NCBI GenBank assembly: GCA_018136815.1
Contig: CM030933.1
Span: 3,812,106 to 3,876,105, forward strand
Origin: Isochrysis galbana
Lineage: Eukaryota; Haptophyta; Isochrysidales; Isochrysidaceae
Length of the DNA: 64,000 bases
Direction: 5' to 3'
Under the pieces are notes generated by a model. That model had not been told where the DNA came from and searched no databases. It worked only from the letters and a program-made list of their open reading frames with translations. Numbering within the stretch: position 1 is the first letter of the stretch; the number at the start of each line of letters is the position of its first letter. Shown piece by piece: positions 32,120-42,859 of the stretch. Both the position numbers and the translations under genes were made by a program.

Positions 32120-33831
32120 GCACGGTGCGAGCGCGGCGCAAGCCTTCCCTCCGTCCGTCAAGACAGTTCGAACAGAAGCTGTGTCGGCGTGTCGGCGCCA
32201 GCCGCAGCAACAAAGACACAGCGGGAAACCAGGGGAAAGGAAAGAATTCTCCCCCCTCCAACCCCCTGCTCCCCCCCCACCTCCCCTGGGGGTCCTCCCC
32301 CCTCCTCCCGACTGCCGCCCGTCGCACGAGAGCCGCTCTGCGAGCACCTGCTTCCGTCCGCGGGTGAAGAATTTCTCTCTCTCTCTCTCACTACTCCTAT
32401 AGAAGGTCTCTTACTCAGATTCACACCCTTGCTGGGAAACACGTGTTTACCGTTTCTACGGAACGACCTCTTGGAAGCTCACCGGGCCTGTATGGACTAA
32501 TCATTTAACGCCGGCGACGACAGCCGCCTCACCCTTACCGTGGGGGACAGCCGCGTCGACGCTCATGTATCCACTAGGCCCCGATCCCGATCCGCCACGC
32601 CTCCTCCTCCTCTCTCCTCTCGCCTCTCGCCGCTGTGGGCGGTGGTGGTGGTGTGGTGGTGGGCTGTGGTGGAGTGGTGGAGGAGGAGCCTGAGCACGAC
32701 ATTATGCCGCCAGGGAGCCACAATTCCACCCTCTGTTGACACGCTCCAACGCGTCGGACACGCGCTCGAGTGCAGAGGCTCCGTTGCCTCCAATGGAGCC
32801 CGATCTCGAGCCGCCGCCCAATTTACAATTTAGACTTCTCCGAGGAGATCCTCTATTCCTATTCTATCATCCCTCCTCCCCCGTCGACGACGGTCGACGG
32901 TGGCGGTGGAGCCCCTCTTTGACGCCCCCACAGCTCAGCCGCGCGAGATAATAACCAACGCGACGTGAAACTCAAACGAACATACACACGGCACACGGCC
33001 TGCCCTAGCCCTAGCTAGCCCACAGCCCACCACCGAGATAGCGCATCTGGCATCACCTGGGCCCAACCCTGGACACCGAAGAAAAAGGAACGATGGGGGA
33101 AAGAGAGGAGGCGGAAGGAACGGTGATTCTGAATGAAGGGCGGCAAGTCAAGGGGCAAGGGGCAAGGGGCTAGTGGTACCTAGATTCTAGACTCTAGCTA
33201 GACTCTAGACTGACATAGCTATGTAGTATGTAGCGTGTAGTAGGGCGGTCAAACAGTGTTTTTTTTTAAGGGGTGAATGACGAATTGTGGTGGCCCATAG
33301 GGCCTGAGGGCAATGAGGAGGGAGGCATGCCGACGGCAGGCGCAGCTGAGGAGACGACTTCGGAGACGCTGACGGGCTGAGGCCCGTCTGCAGAGGAAGG
33401 CGGGCAGGCGGGCTTGAGCGAGGGCGAGGACGGCGGCGAGAGCGACATCGAGCGAGCGGCGAGAGGCGAGGGCGGGTGTGAGGAGGGCTGTGATGGCAGG
33501 GGCTGGCGAGGCGAGGCGAGGTTGTAGGGTATGAGTGTTACGAGAGCGAGAGCGACGAGAGCGAGAGCGACGGATGACGACTGACGACAGGACGACGGAC
33601 ACGGACACCCAGGAAAACACTCCGACTCTCGCCCCACGACTTTCTCACATAACTCGACTGAAATCAAACCCAAACACTCCGTTCAGACAACGACGGACGA
33701 CGATCAGAAGGCGATCTGTCGGCGATCTTGTCTGCTGGAACGGGAATCGCACCATAACCATAACGGAAACGAGAGGCAATCTTGATCTTGCTACGCAGGA
33801 TTCCAAGAGACCTACCGAATAAGACGAGAGA
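32120..33831. other. Kinase 5' flank and intergenic DNA, no supported gene
   Basis: The first 250 bases are probably kinase promoter or 5' UTR, with a long stop-free stretch but no ATG. Farther on are a GGCGGTGGTGGTGGTG-type repeat (32640), TCTAGACTCTAGC repeats (33185-33215) and an inverted GTTTGACCGCCCTAC motif (33243). The Ser/Pro-rich antisense frames at 33250-33670 show no domain. Confidence 0.4.
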
Positions 33832-33981
33832 AAAAAAAACTTCTAATATTCTTACCGCACTCGCGGCGAATGGAACCACTACCTACTACACATAGTACGT
33901 AGCATACTTTCTACACCCCCACTCCCCGGCCCTTCTCCCCCCGCCATCAGGCGGCTCCCCCCGTGCACTACTAGGGGGATA

Positions 33982-35017
33982 AAAAAAATATTCTTGAAGA
34001 TGCCTACTACTTTGCTATCCTCCGCCCCGCGCCTTGGGGGCTGCCCCTGACATCGCCCTTGCCCCACCCTCTCTCCCCTTTCGCACCCCCCCTCGGTCCT
34101 TTTTGTTCGGTTTCGGGGGGTCGACCCATGTGCACTACCTTGGGTCTGGCGTCAGGGGGGGGGGGGCGGGCCTTTCGGCTCGCCGTTGTTGTGAGGCGCT
34201 TTGGGTTGCGACTCTTTGTGGGGGCCCAGCCTTGCGGCTTTCCCCTATGGGTGGGTCTTTAGGGAGTTTCTCCTCCCTTGTAGCCAGGGCGCTATCCCTG
34301 GTCGCTCGCATGTTCCTTGTTTTCTTGTACGAGGATGTGTTCGATCTCCAGTTTCTGCGTTGCTATCTTTAGGGTATGGCTTGGTGCTAGTGTGTCGTTG
34401 TCTATTACGTCGAATAGAGGGCGGAAGTCGCTGGTGTCTATCCGTTTTTTTGGTTGTCGGCCCATGTCTGCTTGGGCTCTTCTGGCCGCGTCGGTGGAGT
34501 TGCCGAAATGCGCTGCCTTCACTAGTGCGGTGTATCTCGTCAGTATTCTTTTTTTGATTTGTTTGCTATCAAATGTTATGTTGTCGAAGTGTACTCTGTA
34601 AAAATCTGTTAGAATGTATCTCCATGCTAGGATGTATAGTATTTCTCTAGAGTGTGGCGAGTGCGTGTTGGGGAGTATGAACAGTCTATCTACTGCTTGG
34701 TCGGTGGAAGTCGAAACGTGTTGAGTTGGATGGTATTCTGTCAGTTCGTGTATCATGTCGAATATGTCGTCTAGCGTCGGGCATGTCCCAAGGTGCGTAG
34801 ATGATTCGTGTGATTGATTGCAGAGTCGGCACGTCGGGTCTCTTCCGGGGAATCTGTTATGTGTCCCTATTCTACGATGCGTGATGTGTTGGAAGTGCAA
34901 GTATGAGTCTCTCGCCGTCATCATTGGGGAGGTGTATATGCGTGCCAAGTGCTTCCACGTGTTCTCATCGACCGGGAGTCTGTCCTTCCATCGTTGGGGC
35001 CCGTTCTGGGTTTGTGT
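33982..35017 (-). mobile_element. 5'-truncated LINE nested in family B, 17-bp TSD
   Basis: The target duplication TGCACTACTAGGGGGAT(A) is at 33964-33981 and 35018-35034, and comes from the family-B host. Sense is minus. The coding part (to 34292) is the C-terminal region after RT; the 3' UTR follows and ends TTCAAGAATATTTTTTT at 33982. It matches the end of the LINE at 8300-8396. Confidence 0.92.
34292..34948 (-). pseudogene. C-terminal part of LINE ORF with CCHC-type zinc motif
   Basis: An intact but 5'-truncated frame of 218 codons within the nested LINE; the similarity continues upstream to the insertion border. It holds CRLC...H...C (DPTCRLCNQSHESSTHLGTC), the cysteine-histidine motif found C-terminal to RT in many LINEs, and then a basic helical tail. 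Without endonuclease and RT it cannot act alone. Confidence 0.85.
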
Positions 35018-35859
35018 TGCACTACTAGGGGGATAGGGGTGAAGGGCTTAGATATGGTCCGGTGGCCCGCGCCACCCCCCGGTGATCTTTCCCCCCCTTC
35101 CTCCTGTGTCTCCGAGTGGGCGGCGGCTTCAGTCCCGACTTATCCTGTAAACAGGAGCGGGACTTACCAATTTTTCGGTGAGCGGAGCTCTCGCTCCGCC
35201 CACCCCCTTCTCCGCGCCCTCTCTCCCCTCTCCTGCGGCACGCGCGATGGCGCGCCTGCGGCAGGCCTCCAGCTGCCCTCTGGCGACCCCTGGAGGCTCC
35301 TGGAGGCCAGCTCAGGGGGCAGAGGAGGCTGGGGCTGGGCCCTGGCCTCCCCTGCCTCTCCCTCGCTGGCGCTCTCGAGCCTCAGGGGCCCCCACGCTGC
35401 ACCTGTCTGCCTGTCGACCAGGGGGGGAGGGGAGGTTGGAGCAATGGGCTGGTCACGAGGGGCCAGGATGGGCGAATGAGGCGAGCCTGTGGGGAAGGGA
35501 GTGGGTCAGTAGGGCAGTGGCCTCCTGGCAAGCCATCAGGCATGCCAGGAGGATGGGTGGTTCCTCCCCCATGGCAGGGGAGGAGTGGAGAGAGGGGGGG
35601 GCTCGTGCCCCCCCATGGGTCAACCAAGTATAAACTTAGTTGTTGCCGAATAAGACGAGAGAAGTGCGACGTGCCTAAGGGGGAGATACGAAGAGGTCGC
35701 AAATTAAACCTGATTGCCCCCAGAAGCAGATAGATAAAGAAACGCAGGGGAGATAGCAAATTAAACCTATTTGCGAGGCGCCTGGGAGGAAGAAAGGTGG
35801 GGAAACTTCCCTTCTCTTTCGAGAGAACGAGAGAGAGGGCGCTCCACAACCCACGATCC

Positions 35860-36320
35860 CATGCCCATGCATCCAAGCGAAGCTTTTGACCGAGAACGAG
35901 AGAAAGCAGAGAATTATAACGATAAATGCCGAACGACGAAGAGAGAGAAGAGCGAAGCCTAACGAGTGTCGATTCGCGAATGCGACACCGCCCTGCTAGG
36001 ATCGAGCGTCCCGCGAGGAAAGAAGAGCACCTAACGGATAGCGGAGAGCTCCGAACAAGCCACAGAAAAGGTGGAAGAGCAATCCTTAACGAGACCGAAG
36101 AGCGAAGAGCGAATGAACGATGAATTCGAGTGTAGGGCCGCGCGCCAACCGCCGAACGAAGACGGAAGACGTGATGAGCGACGCACCGAGAAGATACGAA
36201 CTACAATCGAGGATCGATAAGAACGCGGAACGACGAGAATCGAGAATCGAGAACGAGAAACGAAGAACGATAAGGACGCGAAACGACGAGAATCGAGAAT
36301 CGAGAAACGAAGAACGAAGG
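35860..36320. repeat. Family-G block and GAATCGAGAA tandem repeats
   Basis: 35866-35990 matches the inverse of 63115-63290 (ATGCATCCAAGCGAA, TTTTGACCGAG, AGAATTATAACGATAA, CCGAACGACGAAG, AACGAGTGTCG). At 36222-36318 a unit of about 57 bases built of CGACGAGAATCGAGAATCG and GAAACGAAGAACG is repeated almost twice. It lies on the 3' side of the copia fragment and may be remains of its LTR. Confidence 0.55.
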
Positions 36321-36366
36321 GGGAGCGAGTAGTGCGTAGGAGGGAAAGGGGGAGGGAGAAGGGTTG

Positions 36367-36510
36367 TCAGGCTGCGACGTGCGCCCAAGAATTGGTGGCG
36401 TAGCGGACGCAGGCGTCGACTTTCTTCTTGGGGAGCCATTTTGTGAGGAAGTCGGCTGCCATGTGCTCGGTGTCGGTGTTGACGTGGCGGAGGGCGACAT
36501 CGCCGGCGGC
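36367..36510 (-). mobile_element. Ty1/copia polyprotein fragment (RNase H C-terminus)
   Basis: The frame reads LRHVNTDTEHMAADFLTKWL then PKKKVDACVRY, the closing motif of copia-type RNase H (the T-x-x-x-x-A-D-x-x-T-K pattern), followed by a stop. Nothing upstream continues the polyprotein, so only the end survives. No LTR pair could be identified. Confidence 0.75.
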
Positions 36511-37238
36511 TACACGGCTGCGCGGGCCATATGATGCCAGAGGGTCAGGGGGTGGTCGGACTGTCGGCAGCCCGACACGGCGCTGCATCGGGCGGGAATC
36601 AAATGCCGAATGTAGCTTCGATATAAAGGAACCGATCCCCCCGCGGGCGCGACCGCGACCGCCAATTCTTTACGGGTAGAGCGTGAGCGCGCGTGACGGA
36701 GGGGGGGAGAGGGAGAGGGGGGGAGAATCGCACCATTTCCTGGCGAAGATTTTCGTGGCGGCAGGTGGCCCCCCCTGAAGGTTTTTTATTGGGCCTCGCG
36801 CCACGGTCAAAAAATGCAGCCCAACCCTTACTAGTAGTTAAGCCCCTGTTTGACCGCCCTACGTGTAGCCCCGAATCTTCAAGATTTTTTTTTAGCTAAT
36901 GTCCTCGGGTGAAGCATAATTATAATTACCATGCGGAGTGAGAGTGAGAGTACAGAGAGAGTACAGAGTGGCGTCCGTGACTGCCTCGGTTTGCGTGGGG
37001 TTTGACCCCCGGGCTCCTGTTTTTGTAGTGAGGAGTGAGGAGTACAATACCCTGGTACAATAATAGTACTAGCGATCCCAATATTGGGCGGGCGGGCGAG
37101 GGGGGGGGGGGGGGGGAGTGAGGAACGATGAAGAGGGAGCGAGAGAGTGAGAGGGAGCTCTCAAACGTCCGAACGAACCGGTAGGGAGCGAGAGAGGCGC
37201 GCGCGGCCCGCTTGCCAGCCCCTCTTCCTCCGCCCTCG
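36511..37238. other. Intergenic with LINE end signature
   Basis: GTTTGACCGCCCTACGTG and TAGCCCCGAATCTTCAAGA plus a T-run lie at 36848-36895 (LINE 3' end, sense plus). G-rich tracts lie at 36700 and 37100. The 5' UTR of the next gene is probably within 37100-37238. Confidence 0.5.
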
Positions 37239-39429
37239 ATGTTGCTGGGACAGCGGCCGACGACGCCTGTGCGCGCGCCAGCGCCCAGGACACAACCCCC
37301 TGAACCTGTTGCTCTGAGCACGATGGTGGGCTCACGCTCGGTTGGGCCAGACGGTGTCAAATTGCGGAGGCTGCATGACGTCGAAGTCATGCTGCAGGAG
37401 CGGGAGGAGCGGCTGCTGTACGCCGAGTCGAGGATCACGCAGCAACACCTTGAGATCCAGCGCCTACGCAACCAGCTGGACTCACGCGACAAGGACGTGC
37501 AATACGTGCACAGACTGCTAGAGCGTGCTAGGTCTGATGCTGGCCGAATGGCTAGTGAGGTGAAGCGGCTGCAGGCAGAGATCGATGCTCACAAGGCCAT
37601 GGTAGAGGGCGAGAAGGGACCCGCAGGTGATCGTGCTCGGACATCTTTGCGCACAAGATCCGGTACTCCGCGAAGAGGCCTGTTTCGCTCTTACTCGGCA
37701 GGACATCTATCGGGGTTGAAGGCATCTTCTGGTAGTGGCAGCACAGGGAACAGCCAGGACAAGGATGCCCTGAGCGAACGGCGTTGTGCGTGGCTTGAGG
37801 GTCGGCTCGCACAAGAGCAAGAGGCGATGCGAGTGCAAAAGCGCGAGACTACACGGCTACAACGTGAGGTGAGCGAGCTCAAGGAAGCGCTCGAAACGCG
37901 TGGGGAGCCAGCCATATCAGCGCACGAGCTGATAGTCTCACGTGGCGAAACCATGCAGCTGGCTCTCGATCTACATGAGGCTAAAGAGGCAGCGCGGCAG
38001 GCACACGATCTGGCATCGGCAGAATCTCGAAGATGCGCCGCGGCAGAAGAGCGCATTGTTGAGCTGGAAGCCCGTGCGTCGCTCGCGGAGCGCTCTGCAG
38101 ACGAGGCTAGCAGAGAAGCGCATGAGAGAAGCGAAAAAATGGCAAAGTTGAGAGCTGACAATGACGCGATGCTAGACCATGTCCAGGTGGGTCAACCGCA
38201 AATAGGGACGGAAGATCTTGACTCTTTTGGCGTGCAATTTCCGGATCTGTGGCATCTTTTGAGACCGACTTTCCTTAACCCCGCAATGCAGGATTTGGTG
38301 GCTGAGCTTGCCTCCACTGAGAGTGTTGTTCGCGAATTGCGAGAGGCGAAGTTGGACCTCGCAGAGCGACTGAACGAAGTGAGCCACGAACGCGCCACCG
38401 CTGAGACTGAACTTCGACGGCGGACTGATGAATTTGAAATGGAGCTAGGCTTGATCGCCGAAAAAAATCGGGAGCTGGGCAAGGAAGTGCAGGCTTGTCG
38501 AACCGAGCTAAGAAGTGCTACCGTTCGAGCTGAGCAGGTTAGGATTGTGCAAGACATTGGAGGGGCTGCTAGAAGTGAAATGCTCTAGAACAAGCCTGTG
38601 CAAGAAGTGAATGGCACAGTGCGCCTCACGCGGCCACTGTTGCAAGTAGGCTTATTCACGCTTTTTACACATCCCGCTTATGGCAGCATTCCCACCTCTC
38701 GCATGCAGGCCATGCAAGAAGCTAATGCAAGCCGCCGCGAATTGCAAGAATCACGAAGAGAAGCCAGCAACCTTTGCTGCACGGCTGATGAACTCGCGGC
38801 GGCAAATACGCAACTTAGATCGGACTACGAAACGGCAGCGGCCAAGGTGCAGGCACAAGCCGAGGAGCTGTCCAAGATCGGATCGCACTTGTCTGTGATA
38901 CGGGAGAGTACAGACTCTCAACATGCTATGCTCACGGAACGCCTACAGGTAGCTGCGCTATCACCTGCCGCTCTGTGTACTCGACGTAGTATCCCTTCGA
39001 TGAACGAGGCGGGGGAGGGACTGGTTGAGGTATTCTTGGGCAAGAGCACGCCGACTGTCCACACATCGGCTCCCAATTGCTCCGAGACTTGTTTATGGCC
39101 AGCTTTCCCATCATGTAATCACGGCATGGAGCAATTTTTCTTATCTCAAGGCTTGTGTGTGGCCCCGAAAGTTCGGCCACTTCAACGATTTTAAGCCGTT
39201 CGCCTACCGAACATACCCGCTCCATTTTCAGGTGGCGTTAAAAGAGCTGCACACCACCATTCACGAGCGAGACCGTCTACGTGCCGCCCTCGACGAAGCG
39301 CTTACTTCTTGTGCCGGCGCTGTTGTTGCACAGCAGGTCGCGGAAGCATCTCAGGGGGAGCTGCAAAAGCAGCTAGCGGAAGTGCGCCAGCAACTTGTCA
39401 CTATCCACGACTCTAGATCACATCGTTGA
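37239..39429 (+). CDS. Long coiled-coil protein (four exons)
   Basis: The exons are 37239-38186, 38292-38537, 38709-38948 and 39232-39429 (543 residues); all borders are GT-AG and phase 0. After a proline-rich N-terminus, nearly the whole chain is heptad-like coiled coil (VMLQEREERLLYAESRITQQ, RLQREVSELKEALE, LREAKLDLAERLNEVSHE, LQKQLAEVRQQL), broken by a basic Ser/Gly linker at about 120-180 (RTRSGTPRRGLFRSYSAGHL). This looks like a centrosomal, basal-body or cytoskeletal protein, but no specific family was recognised. The first intron is 105 nt, a multiple of three and stop-free. Further 3' exons cannot be excluded. Confidence 0.72.
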
Positions 39430-39659
39430 AAGTATACGAGGTGTGAAACACTATTTTGCTGCGGCATTTTGATGATGAGACCATACTTTGTACTCCCTAC
39501 GGCTTGGCACCGCGGAGATTGGTTGTGGCTTATTGTGTATGGATACTGTATGGGCGAAACAAAAAACCTTATTAATTCTCGCCGCGAGCGCAACCTTAGA
39601 CTCATTACCTCGACGCATCACGCCTGTTTTCAACACCCTCAGGCCCCTTCCCCCCGCGC

Positions 39660-39835
39660 ATCAATTACGACTTACAAAAAAATATTCTTGAAGGTGACCG
39701 CTAAGTTAGCTAAGCTACTAACTAACTAACTAACAATTAATGTTACATCCTAGCGCCAACCCCACTAGTAGTGGCCACTAGGTACTAGGTAATGGGACAC
39801 AACTTTTCCGTCCCGGAATCCCGCCATGCCTAGGT
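39660..39835 (-). repeat. LINE end signature plus shared repeat (pair of 8437-8526)
   Basis: AAAAAAATATTCTTGAAG is the inverse of the LINE end. A tetranucleotide run ACTAACTAACTAAC and the AATGTTACATCCTAGC...ACACAACTTTTCCGTCCCGG block follow, as at 8437. Confidence 0.6.
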
Positions 39836-40382
39836 CGTTTGCCTTCATTTGGTACCCCTCGTTTCCAAATACGCGATGTGTCGGTACAAAAAAATCTTAT
39901 TGTATTTGAGCAAAGGCACCCACCTCACAGTGCTCAACCATGTCTATAAATGGAATGGCGGCTGATGATGTAGTACTCAAGCGATTGAAAAAAAAACATC
40001 TGAAGATTCCGGGCTACACACCTACTAGACTAGGGTACTTCCCCATCCCTGCCGCCACCGCCCTTAACTTCCCTTTCCTCCACCTCCTCCCCTTCCCCCC
40101 TTCATTCCTTTGTCTTCGGTATCCGGGGTTCGGCTCGGGTGCGCTACCTCAAGCCTGGTTCAAAGCGCGGGTTCCGGGCAGGCCTGTTGTTGGTCAATTG
40201 TCATCTTGTGCTTGTCGGGTCACGGGCTTGCTCGTCTTTCTCGCCCTTGCTTTTCGCTATTGTGTCTCGGTGGGTTTATGTCCAAACGAGGTGTATCTCG
40301 TCTCAGAGTTGTTCTGGTACGGGTCTCTCGGCAATTATATATGCCACCCCCATCGAGGTGGTCAAGGTTTGTAGCTCTAGAC

Positions 40383-41345
40383 AGGCAATAAGCGTTCATT
40401 TGGCCGCACGCTCCTGTGTAGAAGACTCGGGAGTAAGACTTTGATGGTGCCACGTTGACCCACTTACATCGAGGGGCGTCCTGGCATTAAGGCGTTCTGT
40501 TGGGCGCACGCTCCTGTGTAGAAGTCAAGGCCCCTTGGAGCGAGCGTGTGGGCCCAATGAACAGGTAACGTTATTGACAGACGTAGAAGGTTTGTGCTTT
40601 ACCTTCGGAAGATAAAAAAGGGACAGATGAAGAAAGTGAACAAAATTTTCGCTCTTGCACTATGGAACAATACTATACCTAATGAAGATAAAGTCGTCGA
40701 TGATCAGAAGATCAGGGACATCACAACATTGTGGAAATTTAATGATATTAAGAACGATATCAATGAAACCCTTCAAGATATGGGTTGTACAACACTAAAG
40801 GATGCATCAGACAGAATTACTGACAGTGATATGGAAGTGGTGAATAAACTTTGTACAGGGGAGATGACTTTACATACAATTAAGACTGACACATTTCATA
40901 TTGACAAAGATAACAAAAGGACCGCTCTTGCACTATTAAACGGTACTACTATCATTGAAGACAATAAGTATAAGAATAAAGTAGCAATTATGAATGCAGC
41001 ACTTAAATCTATGAAGTATAACACACTACGTGATGCATTCAATGATCGTAGAATTAGTGAAAGTCATACAGCTAATACGATGGTTGACGACCTTTATACT
41101 GGGGGTAAGGCTTTAAGCACATTATTCAAATTGAACAATAATGAACTCATTAGTTACCTTGTGCTTTACCTTAGGAAGATAAAAAAGGAGCAGATGAAGA
41201 TGCAAGAAAAACTCAACATACTTGTGCTTTACCTTAGGAAAATTCAATCCGAGAATAGCAGTGGATAGGTGGGTGGAGGCAATACGCGTTCATTTGCTCT
41301 AGAAGACTCGGGGGTAAAGACTTTAATGGTGCCACGTTGGTCCAC
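40383..41345. repeat. Direct repeats flanking the AT-rich ORF
   Basis: The left copy (40383-40468) and right copy (41277-41345) share AGGCAATA, GCGTTCATTTG, AGAAGACTCGGG, GTAA, GACTTT and ATGGTGCCACGTTG. A third partial copy (GCGCACGCTCCTGTGTAGAAG) is near 40500. Inside, TGTGCTTTACCTTCGGAAGA-type units occur at 40592, 41160 and 41222. Confidence 0.8.
40627..41268 (+). CDS. AT-rich, internally duplicated ORF of foreign appearance
   Basis: 213 residues from the first ATG, rich in Lys, Asn, Asp and Ile, with base composition far more AT-rich than anything nearby. It contains two diverged copies of an approximately 85-residue unit. The first runs from ALALWNNTIPNEDKVV to TTLKDASDRITDSD and LCTGEMTLHTI. 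The second runs from ALALLNGTTIIEDNKY to NTLRDAFNDRRISES and LYTGGKALSTLF. No known domain was recognised. The composition suggests an origin in an algal giant virus, organelle or bacterium (inference). It lies antisense to the chimeric retroelement that carries it. Confidence 0.6.
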   Translation: MKKVNKIFALALWNNTIPNEDKVVDDQKIRDITTLWKFNDIKNDINETLQDMGCTTLKDASDRITDSDMEVVNKLCTGEMTLHTIKTDTFHIDKDNKRTALALLNGTTIIEDNKYKNKVAIMNAALKSMKYNTLRDAFNDRRISESHTANTMVDDLYTGGKALSTLFKLNNNELISYLVLYLRKIKKEQMKMQEKLNILVLYLRKIQSENSSG

Positions 41346-41606
41346 TATCTGTCTTTGTCTCCATTTGACCCACGTGGCAACATTTGGTCTGTTCTCCATT
41401 TTTTTCTACTGACACAGATTGGCAAGAGGCAATATCAATAATGTCGCGTAATTCGGCCCTTCTCTTCCAACAATCGTGACACGGATCGTGATAAACTAGC
41501 GCCGCGCCGCAGGGGGAGTGGCGGGTGAGAGCGAAGAGAGGGAGAAGGGGGGATTTGCAATTTGCAACCCCCCCGATAGAGTACAGTGTGAAACGAGCCT
41601 AGTTGC

Positions 41607-41831
41607 CTAGTTTACGTTAGTAAACGGGCGGGGCGGGGCGGCTGACGACAGGAGGGAGATGGGATAGGGCACCGAGTGGACCCACTTGAGCACGTCGAGG
41701 TGCCCGTGGACGACAGCCTCCCAGTAGACATCGTTCTCGTCCCAAGGGCAGGGCGGGTCCTGCGCGCGCAGCCACTGGAGCACCTGTGCTCTTCGACACA
41801 CAGAATGCGATGGTTTGCACGGATTCGTCAA
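41607..41831 (-). pseudogene. Fragment of an ankyrin-type (WLRAQ...PWDE) repeat protein
   Basis: The frame reads VLQWLRAQDPPCPWDENDVY then AVVHGHLDVLKWVHS, the pattern of the large ankyrin-like families of haptophytes, other algae and giant viruses. Only one and a half repeats survive, and no start or continuation is present. It is part of the retroelement cargo. Confidence 0.65.
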
Positions 41832-42859
41832 GTAGTGCGATCGCTTTTGCGCAAGATCTACGCACTATCCGCGACCGTATTTGCACCGATTAATCGATGA
41901 GTGTGGTGGAGAAGTCCCGTGTGAGGTGTCACAGACATTTTTGGGGTAGGTCTGAGGATGGCTTACAGTTTCCATTACTATCGATGGCACATCGTTTCAC
42001 CATACTGAGGTCAGTTTGATCTGGATAGTAATAGGTCGCCTCGCGAGCGCGAGGGCGGTACCGCGGTTATGTAGGGTCCCAGCCCGGAGGCCTTCCCTTT
42101 GGAAGCGTCCCACTGGTGTGGTGTGACTGGTGTGGCTGTGTGTTGTGTTGGAGGTGTGCTGTATGCTGGCTGCTGCCAGCATGGCAGCCTTGTTCGTGGC
42201 GTTCGCGGTGGTCCGCGGGCGTGGCAGGCTGGCTCCTGTGCCCACCTGGCTGGGAGGGTCGTCCTGTCGCGGTCGCTTCGGCGACAGCGGGGTGTCACTC
42301 AAACCTTCGTCCATCTCGGCGAGGGCAGCGGCAGCGAGGGAGGGCGGCGGCGCGCGCTCCATGACCCTATCAGTTTACTGATAGTAGTACTCAAGCGATT
42401 GAAATGGATAACAAGAAAGATGGACTATAACTTTCAAAAATTCATCTTACCTCTCTTTCCGCCATATGGCACTTCTAAATCTGCCATGCAGGTTATTGCG
42501 GAAGCATTGGACAGCATCAGTCCGCCGCCGCCGGTTGGGGTCAACCCGGGGGGGAGCAACAACTCCCTGAGGAGGCTGCTTGAGTCGAACCCAAATTTGT
42601 GGACGTACACTTCCGAATGTCAGTGCTTATTCAGTTCATTCGATTTCAAGCACAATACGAACATTGAAGACACCTTACATGCCATTTGCGAGGCTGATAA
42701 ATCATTCACACTGACAAGTCGACCTGCGAGTTGAGGTGGTTGAGCTCAGGGGTGTTCAGGAGGATGCAGCCCTTGCCGTACTTGCGAGACTTGTTGAACC
42801 TATGGCGCTCGCCGAGCATCGTGCGGACTTTAACAGAAATCTGGTGGCGGTTCTGCGGG

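Larger units (their letters stand above)
33832..35645 (-). mobile_element. Family-B retroposon with TSD, split by a nested LINE
   Basis: The outer target duplication CCGAATAAGACGAGAG is at 33815-33830 and 35646-35661. Sense is minus: 5' hairpin and CCCATGGGGGG at about 35635-35600, core, CTGTTTACAGGATAAGTCGG, then GCGGTAAGAATATTAGAAG and a T-run at 33832. A LINE piece interrupts it at 33982-35017. Without that insert it is about 0.78 kb, the same as the copy at 59167-59924. Confidence 0.9.
39991..42384 (-). mobile_element. Chimeric retroelement with LINE ends and foreign cargo, perfect 20-bp TSD
   Basis: The target duplication TAGTACTCAAGCGATTGAAA is at 39971-39990 and 42385-42404, identical over 20 bases. 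Sense is minus. The 5' end (42384 down to about 42030) is the family-D hairpin and the LINE's first-ORF start. The 3' end (about 40380 down to 39991) is the LINE 3' UTR ending GAATCTTCAGATG plus a T-run. Between them, in place of endonuclease and RT, lie an ankyrin-type fragment (41640-41800) and an AT-rich ORF between direct repeats (40383-41345). It is non-autonomous, presumably moved by the LINE machinery. Confidence 0.85.
39940..42734 (+). pseudogene. ORF disrupted by the 2.4-kb chimeric retroelement
   Basis: ATG 39940 starts a frame (MSINGMAADDVVLKRLK) that meets the element at 39991. On the far side, after the 20-bp target duplication, the same frame continues (LKRLKWITRKMDYNF onward) to the stop at 42734. 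Without the insert the frame would be about 120 residues. Its 3' part contains PLFPPYGTSKSAMQV and DFKHNTNIEDTLHA. A further protein-like frame (ELRGVQEDAALAVLARLV, 42736 onward) follows at once in another phase. Unrecognised family. It is less GC-rich than the host genes, so it may itself be mobile or foreign. Confidence 0.6.

Noticed and set aside
33249..33673. Ser/Pro-rich minus-strand frames, considered as a retrotransposon gag
   Set aside because: No CCHC knuckle, no continuation into protease or RT, and two overlapping frames look equally open.
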